64,000 nucleotides of DNA from Epiperipatus broadwayi. Its lineage: Eukaryota > Onychophora > Udeonychophora > Euonychophora > Peripatidae. The stretch spans positions 9,197,100 through 9,261,099 of the forward strand of contig JAQFVV010000022.1 in assembly GCA_028023455.1 (NCBI GenBank), read 5' to 3'. Under the pieces are notes generated by a model that searched no databases, had not been told where the DNA came from, and saw nothing but the letters and a program-made list of their open reading frames with translations. Position numbers and translations under genes: made by a program. This document shows positions 48,189 to 57,826 of this stretch, in pieces. Within the stretch, counting starts at the first letter, position 1, and each line of letters opens with the position of its first letter.

Positions 48189-48436
48189 TTGATTTTCTAA
48201 CAAAATGAATATTAAATTTTTTATCAAATTATTTTCAATTCCTTATTTATAACAACACTGTAATATTAATTTTCCCTTTATTATATACATAATTCTTTTG
48301 AACATGTATGTGTGTATGCTTTATGAAGTTGTTTTTTTTCTTTTCAGCCTTTATTTTATTTAACCGAGTTCACTTTTAGTAATGAGTACCATAAACATAG
48401 CTATGATTATGATGTTCATCATTAAAAAAAACTTCG

Positions 48437-48547
48437 TCTTGCATTGGTAGTCGAGAGGTCAGCGCGACTGCCTTGTACTTGCAGGCAGTTGCCCGGGTTG
48501 CGGGTTCGCGTCCTGGCCGATGCTATTACACTTAAAAAAAAAAAAAC
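48437..48547 (+). mobile_element. tRNA-derived SINE with A-rich tail
   Basis: The body 48,441-48,524 has a 7-bp acceptor-like stem (GCATTGG/CCGATGC), an A-box region TGGTAGTCGAGAGG and a B box GGGTTCGCGTCC, then TATTACACTT and 13 A. It is the least mutated tRNA-like body of four copies; the others lie at 60.3, 60.4 and 62.9 kb. The long variable region recalls a Ser/Leu-type tRNA. RNA polymerase III transcription is inferred from the boxes. Confidence 0.82.
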
Positions 48548-48679
48548 TTGTTTTTTAAAGTATGCCCACATACGCATGCAAAAGACTTTTAATAACATCA
48601 ATAAAGAAGGAAAACAAATTATTGTTTAATTTCATTCACTTTATGTATACATGCACATATGTATGCATATAACCACTAA

Positions 48680-49000
48680 ACATCACATGCTCACCATTTC
48701 TTATGCTTGCACATAACTATTATTAACACAGGCAAAACTCTCCATACAGTAGTGCCACTCAGTGCCAGCCAGAATAATCAATGGATGCCAGAAGACTTGT
48801 GCATAAAATCCCCATCTAATGCCTACTCATCCAATATCCTCACTGACAAAGGCCACAAGCCAGAAACTAGTCTGGGGATATTGGATGAGTAGGCACTAGA
48901 TGGGGATTTTATGCACAAGCCTTCTGGCATCCATTGATTACTCTGGCTGGCACTGAGTGGTACTACTATATAGAAAGTTTTGCCTGTGTTAATAATGTAT
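48680..49000 (+). mobile_element. Palindromic hammerhead repeat (family A), best-preserved copy
   Basis: Left arm 48,717-48,842 and right arm 48,873-48,998 are about 95% inverse repeats: TATTATTAACACAGGC outermost, GCCTACTCATCCAATATCC next to the axis. The 30 bases at the axis are a hammerhead core. Folded as RNA, the arms form a single very long stem I closing exactly on that core. To the left, CACATGCTCACCATTTC is the internal box of the family. Confidence 0.85.
48843..48872 (+). ncRNA. Hammerhead core at the palindrome axis (G8 changed)
   Basis: CTGACAA, stem II GGC/GCC with loop CACAA, GAAA, palindrome ACTAGT, cleavage C. Stem I is at least 21 bp. The only deviation from consensus is A in place of G8, which should inactivate it. 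The sister copy at 8.5 kb has the intact box. Confidence 0.62.
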
Positions 49001-49879
49001 GCATATACATTGTCTGCAAAAGTATATACATTGCGCAAATATTAGTATATAGCTATTTTTTTTTACAAACTAATAATAAAAAGTGTAATTAATATTATAC
49101 AATAAACTTAAATTGTCTTTTTATAATTAAAAGTAATTTTACATTGAGATAATTTATTTTGGTGTAATGTAAAAATATAATGATTAAAATTATACACAGC
49201 TAGAAGTATTTACCAATTTATTTTTAAAATCTTATATATGAATTCTCTATGCTTTATATATATATAATATTTTTTAACATAACTTTTTCCAAAAATTTAT
49301 ATAAAAAAACTATAAGTCATATCACCATTTTACAAAAATACCATTGGAAAGAAAAATACTTTATCTACAATATAATGTATCATATCTATGAATAACTTGT
49401 ACTGTTTTTTCTCTGTTTTTTTCAAAGTTGATTAATACTAAGTTTTGATTTCCAAACATAGAAAACTGTTATAGACTAATACAATTTAACCATGTTGTGT
49501 TATATCAAAATGAATGATATAATTTTGCATAAGTTTGCAAATTAATGCCATACATTATCTTTTTTTAAAAATAATTTGTTAGCATAGAATCACAATGTCT
49601 TTTTGATTTTGCTACCATTTAGAGTTACAATTAAGTGGATATTCCTACAGCTAATAGATAAATTAAGTTTTTTCATAAAGGAATATAGTATAGGTAAGGT
49701 ACAGTTTATTCACATTATGGTACATTTAGTGGCTGAGATAATCTTGCAAAGACATAAAAACTGTAATCATATTTTATCAATATTTTTTTAAATGATAAAT
49801 TAAATTTCTTCATAAAAAGATATTTTGTGAATATTAGAAAATAATCCCAGTGCTTAACGCTATACTGAAATAATATACA
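49001..49879. other. Unassigned A/T-rich DNA
   Basis: No gene or repeat recognised. Confidence 0.45.
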
Positions 49880-50069
49880 AATATTAAATCACCCCACATG
49901 GTAAGAAATCCAGTGCCGCCCTCTGTGAACTAATATATAAATACATTAGAGTTCATATTTTAAAATAGCCAGCTCAAAAGTATTTTGAAATATGAACTCT
50001 AATGTATTTATATATTAGTTCACAGAGGGTGTTACTGGATTTCTTAACCATGTGGGGTGATTTAATATT
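49880..50069. mobile_element. 190-bp palindromic MITE
   Basis: Arms of about 81 bp (AATATTAAATCACCCCACAT outermost) are near-perfect inverse repeats around a 28-bp spacer. The arms differ at only four or five positions, for example GTGCCGCC versus GTAACACC, which look like CpG decay. The superfamily is not identifiable. Confidence 0.85.
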
Positions 50070-50522
50070 TGTGAATATTATATTTTTTGATTTCATGTCA
50101 TCCCCCCCCTTTTTTTTTTTTGTCTAAACTGACCTAATGGTTGCTTGACATTAAAATTGACATCATACTTTTTTATCTTGTTTTGAAAATGAACTTTTAG
50201 TATAGAATTACAAATTGTTTAAATTTTATATATCATGCACAGTTGAACAATAATGTGTATTCCAGATATTCAGTTCAAATAACAAATAACAAAAAACATG
50301 TTTGGCCTGATTTTTTTTTTAGCCATTCAGCTTTTAATCAATGTGACACTATGTTGGCTGAATTTAAAATGTATGGAAAATAATAGGATTCAACATTCTT
50401 TTCATTTTAAATAATAGTAGTCTAATAATGATAATAACAACAACAATAATAATAAAATAGTCACTCAAAAAGAGAATGGTCATTCCAACTCCAATTAAAA
50501 AAAGGAAACAGATTAGAAATGT

Positions 50523-50560
50523 GTGTGTGTGAGAAGGAGAGAGAGAGAGAAAGAGAGAAA
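50523..50560. repeat. Short GT/GA-type simple repeat
   Basis: GTGTGTGTGTGAGAAGGAGA followed by GA-rich sequence. Confidence 0.8.
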
Positions 50561-50639
50561 AAACATTACACTAACAATATATTTTGCAATGATTATGCAA
50601 AGCATCTATGAATCACAAATATGTCCTCATATTAAACAT

Positions 50640-51790
50640 TCTAGTTCAATTTTCTATTTATTTGTTTATTTTACAATATTGCCTTTTAGTTTTCTCAGCA
50701 CAAAACTTTTTTTTTTGAAGTACTTTAACACCATGTCTAATTGTAGTTCTCCAATGTATTTTACTCTCTGCCATATCTTCCCAATGGAAACAATTTACAT
50801 TGTACTTCTTTAAAATATCTTTGAGATAATCCTTATACATAAACAGGGCCTACCTCTCCTATAAAACTCATGCCAAAATTTACCATAAAACACCTTTTTA
50901 GGAAGTCTTCCATTATTTATTCATGTTACATGTCCAGTACAATGAAGGTATGATTTTTACAATAATAGATTCAATAATATTCCATTCTGCAAGCTGAAGA
51001 ATATATTGATTCCTTTTACAATATTGCTACTGTATTTTTAAAAATTTATAGAGCATTCTTAAATAAATAAAATTTTTAAGGTCTTTGTCTATGTTTCACA
51101 TTCATACAATAAAATAGGTAAAAAAACAGTTTTATATATAATTTGCTTAATTGCAGTAGTTACTTCCCTATGATGAAATACTTTATCTCTTAATTTGTTA
51201 AACACAGCAGCAGCCCATTGGAATCTGTGTTGTACCTCAACATGTAAGTCCATTTTTCTACTTATAAAACTATCAGGGTATTTAAACTGGTTTACATTAT
51301 GAAGTTGATGACCATCCAATTTAAAGATTATTGAGAATTTTTTTACTCACTGGCTGATGAAGAATTTGAAGTTTTTGAATATTAATTAATACACCAAAAT
51401 CTTTATAAGTTGCATTTGAAACATTAAAAACATTTTGTAAATCATTTTCAACTGTCAAAAATAACAAAAACATCAGCATACTATAAATCCAGGATCTAAG
51501 AAGATAAAGTTCTTGTTTTTTCTTTTAACTGCTTCAAATTAAAAATTCCACCATCAAATCATATCCTAATTAAGGAACATATAAACAATTTCAAACACAA
51601 CTGTCATAAAAATTTGAAAACAAAGTTGTAGTAGGTACACATTCTTGTTTAATACCAGTTTTCAATTCAAATGCCTCAGATTTTCCACATGTAGTAATAA
51701 TATTTCTTCTCATTCCATCCTGAAAGAAGCTGAAATATAGGAATACATTTTGATGGACAACCAATTAATTTCAAACAATGCCATATACCT
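50640..51790 (-). pseudogene. Host LINE, 3' part of RT gene (interrupted by a nested LINE)
   Basis: On the minus strand from the insertion point: LKLIGCPSKC, then the GVKQGCV-like KTGIKQECV (RT motif B), a decayed palm, and YPDSFISRKMDLHVEVQHRF with AAAVFNKLRDKVFHHRE and VFLPILLYECET (51,319-51,089). The tail INNGRLPKKVFYGKFW and IISKIF, then SIGKIWQRVKYIGEL reaches 50,658. This order (LLYGCET, RLPKQVFYGEL, DWEDLAQDR) belongs to a very widespread animal LINE group; I place it in the CR1/Jockey-like range without certainty. Numerous stops and frameshifts. Its 5' part is at 59,509-60,010. Confidence 0.82.
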
Positions 51791-51797
51791 GTTTTAT
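51791..51797. repeat. Target-site duplication, LINE 3' side
   Basis: GTTTTAT, repeated at 59,502-59,508 on the other side of the 7.7-kb LINE. Collapsing the two copies restores the host LINE reading frame. Confidence 0.8.
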
Positions 51798-52086
51798 ATT
51801 TTAAAATATATTTATTGACATTATAAAATTATACAGATGCATAATAAATACACTTTGTTAATGTTGACTCATCCATTGCTGGCGTTGGTCTGGAAAAAGT
51901 ATGCCAGAGCCATTCTCCGCACTAGCAGATTATAATATGAGCAAATACGTACTATTTTTGTTGGTATTGCCCACCCCTACTAGCACAGAGAATGGCCCAA
52001 TAATGCTAACTTATCAGCTGGGATACATGTAGTGTGAAATCAATGCCCCTCTAGTATAATCCGACATGTTGCAACACAGACCACTT

Positions 52087-52377
52087 CTACGATACACTAC
52101 AATGTGGATATATCAGGTCCAAAATTCGTGTAGAGTCTGTGGGCCATACTAGTAGGCTCCATGTATTATTAAACAGAAATCTAGAGGATAGTATCTTATC
52201 TTTGTCTTGAAGAGCTTTGAGCTTATTGAAAAATATAGCATTGGGATCTGGTGTTGGTTGTGTGAACTTTGTCCTGCACCTTGTGTACCAAAAAGCATAT
52301 GTCAGGAAGATAGATAACCTGATTACTGTAAAGTCTCCAGAGAAGAGACAACCCCTGATGTCCAGGATTTTATCCAC
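52087..52377 (-). CDS. LINE ORF2 extreme C-terminus
   Basis: In the same frame as the RT segment 53,628-52,408, separated only by TGA at 52,408, so it is the end of ORF2, not an independent gene. It reads VDKILDIRGCLFSGDFTVIR across the join and LTYAFWYTRCRTKFTQ, the post-zinc-knuckle tail found in L1/Tx1-like ORF2 proteins. The TGA fits decay of CGA (Arg). Confidence 0.75.
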   Translation of the reverse strand: MDKILDIRGCLFSGDFTVIRLSIFLTYAFWYTRCRTKFTQPTPDPNAIFFNKLKALQDKDKILSSRFLFNNTWSLLVWPTDSTRILDLIYPHCSVS

Positions 52378-52407
52378 TGCTATAATGCAGTGTTGAGAGA
52401 TAACTCT

Positions 52408-53628
52408 TCAAATACTGTTATAGCTTGGACATATATTTAACAGATGATTAAATGACTCCTCTCCTCTAGAACAGGCATGACAAATAGGGTCTATTTTATT
52501 TAGAAACTGCTTGTAGTATAAGAATGTATTAGTTGGCATGGAATCCATATTCACCTTGATCAGATAATCCAAAAGTTTGGGCTCCAGTAGCAGGTATTTA
52601 AATATTGAGGGGATTTTATGATTGCTGCACCCTAGATGAGCATAAATAACTGTATTAACAGGATTCAGCAGGCAATGTGCCTGCCAGATGTTGATTTTAT
52701 TATTAAACTCTGTTGTTGAGTGCCCGATGTATAGAGATTGTTGTTTAATAATGGTGTCAAGCCATGTGTGTTTACTGGGGGGATGTCTGTCAGTAGGTAT
52801 TACAGTCTCTATAATATTTGATAGAGGGTATTTTTTTCCCAGGTTTACTAAAAGTGAATGCCCTTTTTGGAAATTGATTGTCTGTTTTGAATGGACACCC
52901 ATACCGTTCTGTCTCCTGTGAAACTGAAGTCTGCGGATGCTAATTGCAGTGGTCCAACCTCTCCATAAGAGCTGACCACAGAGCCTCTGAATCTGTAAGC
53001 TGAATGATTTGGTAACTGTCATTATTGGCAGGTAGTAATTTATGCTCGCCATAATCTTCATATTAATAAGAGCAATCTTTCCTTGTAGGGACAGGTATGT
53101 CCTTGACAGCGACTGAACCACCTTAGTAGCATTGCTTATGATGGTTTTTTGTAGGCAGACAGACATAGCAGTCTGTGACTTGAAGATAGGAAACCCCAGA
53201 AAACACTGAGGTTCCGCTAAAAAATTGGATAGTATTTTCCTACCAGTGTTGATGCACCAGAATGATGACTTGTGAGGATTGATGGATAATTTATAATCTT
53301 TAGTATAATTGGTAATTATGGAATGAAGTGTCTTCAGATATTTATGGGATGGAAGAATCACAAGTATGTCATCCATGTATGCAAAAACCTTGATGTTTTT
53401 TTTAAGCCGGGGCACATATATACCTGGAAGCTGATCTAGCTCTTTAATCAGAGGGTCGATGTACTTTATGAACAATAGACCACTCAACGGTGAATCTTGT
53501 GGTATGAATCTTGAAGGGCCAAATCCATCTGAGTAATGTCCATTTATGGAAATATGAATATGCCTATTATTCAGGAGATTGTCCAATATCTGAATTATCT
53601 GTTTTGATATGTCCAACTGAGATAGCAA
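52408..53628 (-). CDS. LINE ORF2, RT core and zinc knuckle
   Basis: 406 codons following the frameshifting duplication. Motif B is FIPQDSPLSGLLF (residues 41-53), where the family usually has QGxPLSG, so the Gly is replaced by Asp. Motif C is AYMDD (YMDD at 84-87), with both metal-binding Asp present. LSLQGKIALINMKIMASINY and QLLWRGW follow, typical of L1/Tx1 ORF2. Near the end is a C-x2-C-x8-H-x4-C knuckle (C383, C386, H395, C400). The enzyme reverse-transcribes the element RNA at the nicked target. It ends at TGA 52,408 while the family sequence continues. The start listed is only the first usable codon after the frameshift. Confidence 0.9.
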   Translation of the reverse strand: MLSQLDISKQIIQILDNLLNNRHIHISINGHYSDGFGPSRFIPQDSPLSGLLFIKYIDPLIKELDQLPGIYVPRLKKNIKVFAYMDDILVILPSHKYLKTLHSIITNYTKDYKLSINPHKSSFWCINTGRKILSNFLAEPQCFLGFPIFKSQTAMSVCLQKTIISNATKVVQSLSRTYLSLQGKIALINMKIMASINYYLPIMTVTKSFSLQIQRLCGQLLWRGWTTAISIRRLQFHRRQNGMGVHSKQTINFQKGHSLLVNLGKKYPLSNIIETVIPTDRHPPSKHTWLDTIIKQQSLYIGHSTTEFNNKINIWQAHCLLNPVNTVIYAHLGCSNHKIPSIFKYLLLEPKLLDYLIKVNMDSMPTNTFLYYKQFLNKIDPICHACSRGEESFNHLLNICPSYNSI

Positions 53629-55259
53629 TTCAAGAAGAATGTTAGCAATTCAAGAAGAATGTTGACATCTACTGTATCAAAAGCATTGGACACATCCAGC
53701 TGGACTGCCACAGGCTGGGATTTTCTGTTAGATCTAATGTGATCAAGCAGAATTTTCACTTCACCAATTGCAGTCAGCACCGATGATCCCTTCCTTGAAT
53801 ATTGAGAGGCCAGTATATCCTGTAGAATGGCATTCTGAATTTTTTCTTTTATTATACTCTCCATGACTTTGAACAAAATTGGTGTCATCGATATTGGCCT
53901 GATATTGCTAAGAGAGGTAGGATCCCGGTTCTTTTTAATGAATGGAACCATGGCGATTGGATATAGATTAGGAATTACTCTCCTTTCAATGGCGAGGTAG
54001 GTTAACATGTTTAATATAATCCTCGCAGTAAAAAAAATTAAGTGAGTGAACACAAACTTCGGGATAGCATGAATCCCAGGATGAACACTGTCAGGGAGAC
54101 CCTGCAACCTACTGGCGATGTCAAGATCTGCCTCTCCGGTTGTGCCCACCCACTCCAAGGCAGGGTTTGTGCGGTGACCTAAGAGAAGGTTTTGAAAGTG
54201 GTTCTCTATGTGTAAAATCATATTCGCACCAGTAAGGCTGCCACCATTGATGAGCAATGAAGTAGGAACCTCCTGTTTCTTTCTGCCCCCCCAGAGCCCA
54301 CCTGAGATAGCCCCAGGTCCAGAAATGTTGAGCTGGCAGGTAATTCTTTGCATTTTTGTAGCTATTATCTCTGCTACTGCTGATTGTTTTGATCTGTATG
54401 AAGCTTTTCTCTCAAGTAAGTATTCAATGTTGTGATCCTGACCATTGAAGTTTTTAATTTTCCAATTCAGGCTGTCTAATTCACGCATCAGTGTGGTTGT
54501 TCCCTTTAGCTTGAAGGTGTATTGAGTAATCAGCGACTGAATAATGCCTATAAATGTAGTCCAGGCCTCGACTGGGTGTAGGTATATGAGGTTCACCTTG
54601 TGAGAAAGAATGTAGGCCTCTGAGAAAAATGCCTCAGTGGCGTTGGTTTTAGTGAACATTCTGAGACTCTGGTTGACTTTAATTTGTTGAAAGTTGTCCA
54701 GCTCTATGGATGTCATAATCACAAAATGATCTGAAAAGGCTGTCGGTTGCAGTCTAGCCTCTATCCCATAGTGCAATTCGGCCGAGTAGAACATTAGATC
54801 AATGAGTGTGCGACTGTTTTTTGTATAGAATGAAAATGCATCAGGTGGAAAGAATCCCCTCCCATTGAGAAATACTTTGTTGAGTAGGGGTAAATATTTC
54901 TTTGTGAAGGATTCATAGGAGATGTTAAAGTCACCGAGCAGAATGGTAGGTGCATTATTATTAGTAGTAATTAGGTTAATTGTGTGGACTATTTTCAGCA
55001 GTGTTGCATGAACATTGGCACTGTATACATAAATCACATTGAAAGTATTCAAGGAGAAGGTAAACTCCAAGGCAATCAGGTTCTGATCTAGATAAATTAT
55101 TCTGAAGGAGGTTAGAGCCAGAAGATTATTTATTATTATTCCAACTCCTCCCCTAGCCACATGACCTGTAGATAAATGGGTGAATCCTATTTTACTAAGT
55201 TCTGATTTTATGAAGTAGTTTGAGTTTAGGTGATATTTCGTTTCACCTATGAACAACAT
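53595..55259 (-). CDS. LINE ORF2, AP-type endonuclease and start of RT
   Basis: 554 codons. The endonuclease (exonuclease-endonuclease-phosphatase fold) shows FIGETK (residues 3-8), GDFN (109-112), LIDLMF (152-157) and SDH (176-178), the catalytic motifs of the LINE nuclease that nicks target DNA. RT begins around MVPFIKKNRDPTSLSNIRPI and reaches motif A LDVSNAFD (521-528). The last 20 or so residues are out of frame because of the 20-bp duplication at 53,623-53,662. The true start is ATG 55,364: the frame from there reads ISAVNV, then TGA (probably former CGA) and continues GINSLSRINA into this segment. The ATG at 55,259 is therefore internal. Confidence 0.9.
   Translation of the reverse strand: MLFIGETKYHLNSNYFIKSELSKIGFTHLSTGHVARGGVGIIINNLLALTSFRIIYLDQNLIALEFTFSLNTFNVIYVYSANVHATLLKIVHTINLITTNNNAPTILLGDFNISYESFTKKYLPLLNKVFLNGRGFFPPDAFSFYTKNSRTLIDLMFYSAELHYGIEARLQPTAFSDHFVIMTSIELDNFQQIKVNQSLRMFTKTNATEAFFSEAYILSHKVNLIYLHPVEAWTTFIGIIQSLITQYTFKLKGTTTLMRELDSLNWKIKNFNGQDHNIEYLLERKASYRSKQSAVAEIIATKMQRITCQLNISGPGAISGGLWGGRKKQEVPTSLLINGGSLTGANMILHIENHFQNLLLGHRTNPALEWVGTTGEADLDIASRLQGLPDSVHPGIHAIPKFVFTHLIFFTARIILNMLTYLAIERRVIPNLYPIAMVPFIKKNRDPTSLSNIRPISMTPILFKVMESIIKEKIQNAILQDILASQYSRKGSSVLTAIGEVKILLDHIRSNRKSQPVAVQLDVSNAFDTVDVNILLELLTFFLNCYLSWTYQNR
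53623..53662. repeat. 20-bp tandem duplication that breaks ORF2
   Basis: TAGCAATTCAAGAAGAATGT occurs twice without a mismatch (53,623-53,642 and 53,643-53,662). Twenty bases are not a multiple of three, so RT is shifted between motif A and motif B. Confidence 0.95.
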
Positions 55260-55356
55260 ATGTGGTGAGTTTTGCCTAAAGAAATGCCTGATGGCATTAA
55301 TACGACTGAGGGAATTAATACCTCAGACATTGACAGCAGAGATTAAACATTTATTG

Positions 55357-55779
55357 TTATCCATTGCAAGGTGGCCCACTAAATTCCACCACAGGCGGTT
55401 TCAATGAAGCATCAGCAGACTCTTTTTTTTTATTAATTTCCTTGCGGATGTTTGGAGGGATGTTTAAATCTGAAGTGGGGAGGTCCACAGGCAAACCATT
55501 GGTAGGATAACCAGTTAACATATCATATGGAAGATTAATCTTGCGTTTCTTTTCTGTGGCTCCTTTATGCTTATTGTTCGTTGCATTTGATATTGTGGGT
55601 TTAGACTTTTGCCTCACTGGGAATGCCATCTCTTCTTCTCCTGAGCTAGGACTAGATACAACCCATGGTTTTCTTTTATGACTGGTGTTAGGAGTGATGA
55701 ATCTAACCATCTCATCTGCAGACCAGGAAGCAGCAGAATCTACCGGTGTTTGGCAAGGATTGATATTTTCATTAGTCAC
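55357..55779 (-). CDS. LINE ORF1, C-terminal segment
   Basis: 140 codons, Ser/Pro/Lys-rich, with SWSADEMVRFITPNTSHKRK and SSPSSGEEEM. No known domain. It is the continuation of the zinc-knuckle segment after an indel in the 14-base T run at 55,853-55,866. It ends GPPCNG then TAA at 55,357; the stop overlaps the ORF2 start in the octamer ATGGATAA. Confidence 0.7.
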   Translation of the reverse strand: MTNENINPCQTPVDSAASWSADEMVRFITPNTSHKRKPWVVSSPSSGEEEMAFPVRQKSKPTISNATNNKHKGATEKKRKINLPYDMLTGYPTNGLPVDLPTSDLNIPPNIRKEINKKKESADASLKPPVVEFSGPPCNG

Positions 55780-55802
55780 AGCTATCAGTGTATCGCTAGG
55801 AC

Positions 55803-56762
55803 TTAGTGAGATGCTATATTTACCTTGTATGGAGTTAGGTTTAGGTATTTCCGTTTTTTTTTTTTTGGTTTGGTTTGATCATCGTCTATATTGTTTTCAC
55901 CAGCTCTATTACTAGATGCTGTAACCAAGCTAAAGCCTAGGCCTTCATGCAAACTCCTAGGTCCAGAATTGTGTGAATCTTTTGGTTTTGATTCCAATGG
56001 CCTTTGATTACTGTTTTGGTGACTATAGTTATGCGATGTGTTATGTTTGTAATCCTGATTACTGTTAATTAAGGAGGGCTGATTCCTTTCATGTATTAGG
56101 ATACTTTTTTTATTTGTATACTTTAAGTTGAGTTCATCCTGCTGTTCTACATTGTAGTGTTGTGCACTCGGTTGTTGTGAAGCATGTTGTACCTCCGGAA
56201 CTGAATGTGAAGTCTGTTGTTGCCTACATCTGTGAGTGCGACCTTTTTTTTGACCACAAGATATACATATATGATTCAAACACTCCTTAATCAGGTGAGT
56301 TCTTTGTCCACAGTAGAAGCACTGTGGCCTAACACCTGAAAAAGATAATATCATGGGACAGCCTCTAGCCGACAACACTGTTGGAATATCTGTTGGCACT
56401 ATTCCCTTTTTTAGGAGCAGTCTAAATGTTGCTTTGTTCAAGAGAATGTTGTTAAATGTTTTGTCAATTGGAAGGTAGGTGAAACTTGTCACCTTGCCAA
56501 AGGGTTCCAATATCTCTTGTAAATAAGATTCATCTATTCCTGTAATGCAATCTTTTATTGACCCATTTAGAGTGGATGATCTGTTTATATCTACAGTTAC
56601 TATGATCTTATCATCCAATACTTTAAATTTGCTTTTAAAGTTATTCCTGCCAGCCCACGTCTTGAATTCGACTGCTATATAGCGGTCATTTGGATGGGTA
56701 GAAATCCTATGTATTTCATTTGCAATATTTGCTCTTCTAATTAACTCAAATAAGGCATTCAT
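55803..56762 (-). CDS. LINE ORF1, RNA-binding segment with zinc knuckles
   Basis: 319 codons. Residues 1-145 (NALFELIRRANIANEIHRIS, then VEFKTWAGR, ITGIDESYLQEILEPFGKVT, TDIPTVLSARGCPMILSFSG) resemble the RRM-like nucleic-acid-binding part of L1/Tx1-type ORF1 proteins. A canonical CCHC knuckle follows (C148, C151, H156, C161), then a degenerate one (C166, C169, H177, C179). The rest is Gln/Asn/His-rich and disordered, ending in PKKKKRK at the A-run where the frame breaks. Such proteins bind the element RNA. The real upstream reading continues from the next segment: codons before the ATG read DLKCALFKFP. Confidence 0.85.
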   Translation of the reverse strand: MNALFELIRRANIANEIHRISTHPNDRYIAVEFKTWAGRNNFKSKFKVLDDKIIVTVDINRSSTLNGSIKDCITGIDESYLQEILEPFGKVTSFTYLPIDKTFNNILLNKATFRLLLKKGIVPTDIPTVLSARGCPMILSFSGVRPQCFYCGQRTHLIKECLNHICISCGQKKGRTHRCRQQQTSHSVPEVQHASQQPSAQHYNVEQQDELNLKYTNKKSILIHERNQPSLINSNQDYKHNTSHNYSHQNSNQRPLESKPKDSHNSGPRSLHEGLGFSLVTASSNRAGENNIDDDQTKPKKKKRKYLNLTPYKVNIASH

Positions 56763-56794
56763 TGGAAATTTAAACAGAGCACACTTTAGGTCCG

Positions 56795-57826
56795 TTACCC
56801 TAGTATAATGCTCTTTTCATTGCTATAGTTAGCCAGCGATTTCAAAAGCATGTTTGGAATAGTCAGGTTAAAATTTGAGACAATAGTATCCATTTGCTCC
56901 ACTGAAAGTTGATTTAGTGTAATGTTGCTTTCAATTGGATCCACTTGAACCAGATCATCTTCATAGTGTGATTGCTGTTCTATCAACTCAAGAATGTCCA
57001 TTCCCACAGTTTTTTGATTTGTATTGCTGCCTTGGTGATCAGTATTGTGACCTGCAGGAAGAAAGGGGTGGCCATTGCTAGAGTGGTTAACTGACCCAGA
57101 TTGTGTCATTCCAGCCCGAGCTGCACTAGCATATGACATAGGAAGTGTAATACATTTAGTTTCATCAGCAGGGTTAGTTTGTAGTTTAGTAAAATTTGCA
57201 TTATTTGCTTGTGTGAGATTTAACAAATTATGATCAAGTTCATCTTGTTTTCCCATCAATAAGGTATGTTTTGAAGTGACAGGAGGGGAGACATTATTGT
57301 GACAAGTGTTGAGTGGTGGATGACCAGCTATGGTATGAGATTCTAACGGATATTCAAGCGATTGTGTTTGTAAATTATTTTTATTTCTATTTGGATAGTG
57401 TATTTCCTTGAGCCATCCCGCATTATTTCTAGTGCTGTTATGAAAAATTAAACTGGGAACTGATTCACTATCTATTTGACTATGATTAGATAGTAATTTT
57501 GTGCTTGGATGCTTATCATCCGGGCTTAATGCAAGGGGATTTGTATATTCAGTTTTATTAGCTTTTGGCCTATATGCATTTATAATGTTCGTTTTGTCTT
57601 CTGATGTGGAAGAAAAACAGTCAGCATCATTGGCTAGCACCCTCTGTTCACCAGAAATGGGTTGATTTTGAGTTAGCTGGTATGTTAGTATATTTTGGGG
57701 CAGGATTTTGGATGTTTGATGACTCCAACTGGGGTTAGATTTAGGTGTATTGTGCGACTCCCGGTTATTAAGTTTGGTTTTGCAGCCATTGGCAGTGCCA
57801 TCCGCCTTCACGTGTACAATTGACAT
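56795..57826 (-). CDS. LINE ORF1, middle segment
   Basis: 343 codons, Asn/Ser/Thr/Gln-rich, probably disordered. SYASAARAG near residue 230 is the type of motif often preceding the RNA-binding domain in LINE ORF1. The frame is entered through an A-run slip at 57,861-57,871 (codons before the ATG read ILNTSISEN) and left through an indel near 56,795. Confidence 0.7.
   Translation of the reverse strand: MSIVHVKADGTANGCKTKLNNRESHNTPKSNPSWSHQTSKILPQNILTYQLTQNQPISGEQRVLANDADCFSSTSEDKTNIINAYRPKANKTEYTNPLALSPDDKHPSTKLLSNHSQIDSESVPSLIFHNSTRNNAGWLKEIHYPNRNKNNLQTQSLEYPLESHTIAGHPPLNTCHNNVSPPVTSKHTLLMGKQDELDHNLLNLTQANNANFTKLQTNPADETKCITLPMSYASAARAGMTQSGSVNHSSNGHPFLPAGHNTDHQGSNTNQKTVGMDILELIEQQSHYEDDLVQVDPIESNITLNQLSVEQMDTIVSNFNLTIPNMLLKSLANYSNEKSIILG

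Noticed and set aside
48172-48200. G-run as a G-quadruplex or regulatory site
   Set aside because: A single homopolymer run; similar C and G runs elsewhere in the window show it is a simple-repeat class.
48437-48547. Functional tRNA gene
   Set aside because: The anticodon arm does not close properly (mismatch or 9-base loop), it has an A-rich tail and three sister copies with SINE features.
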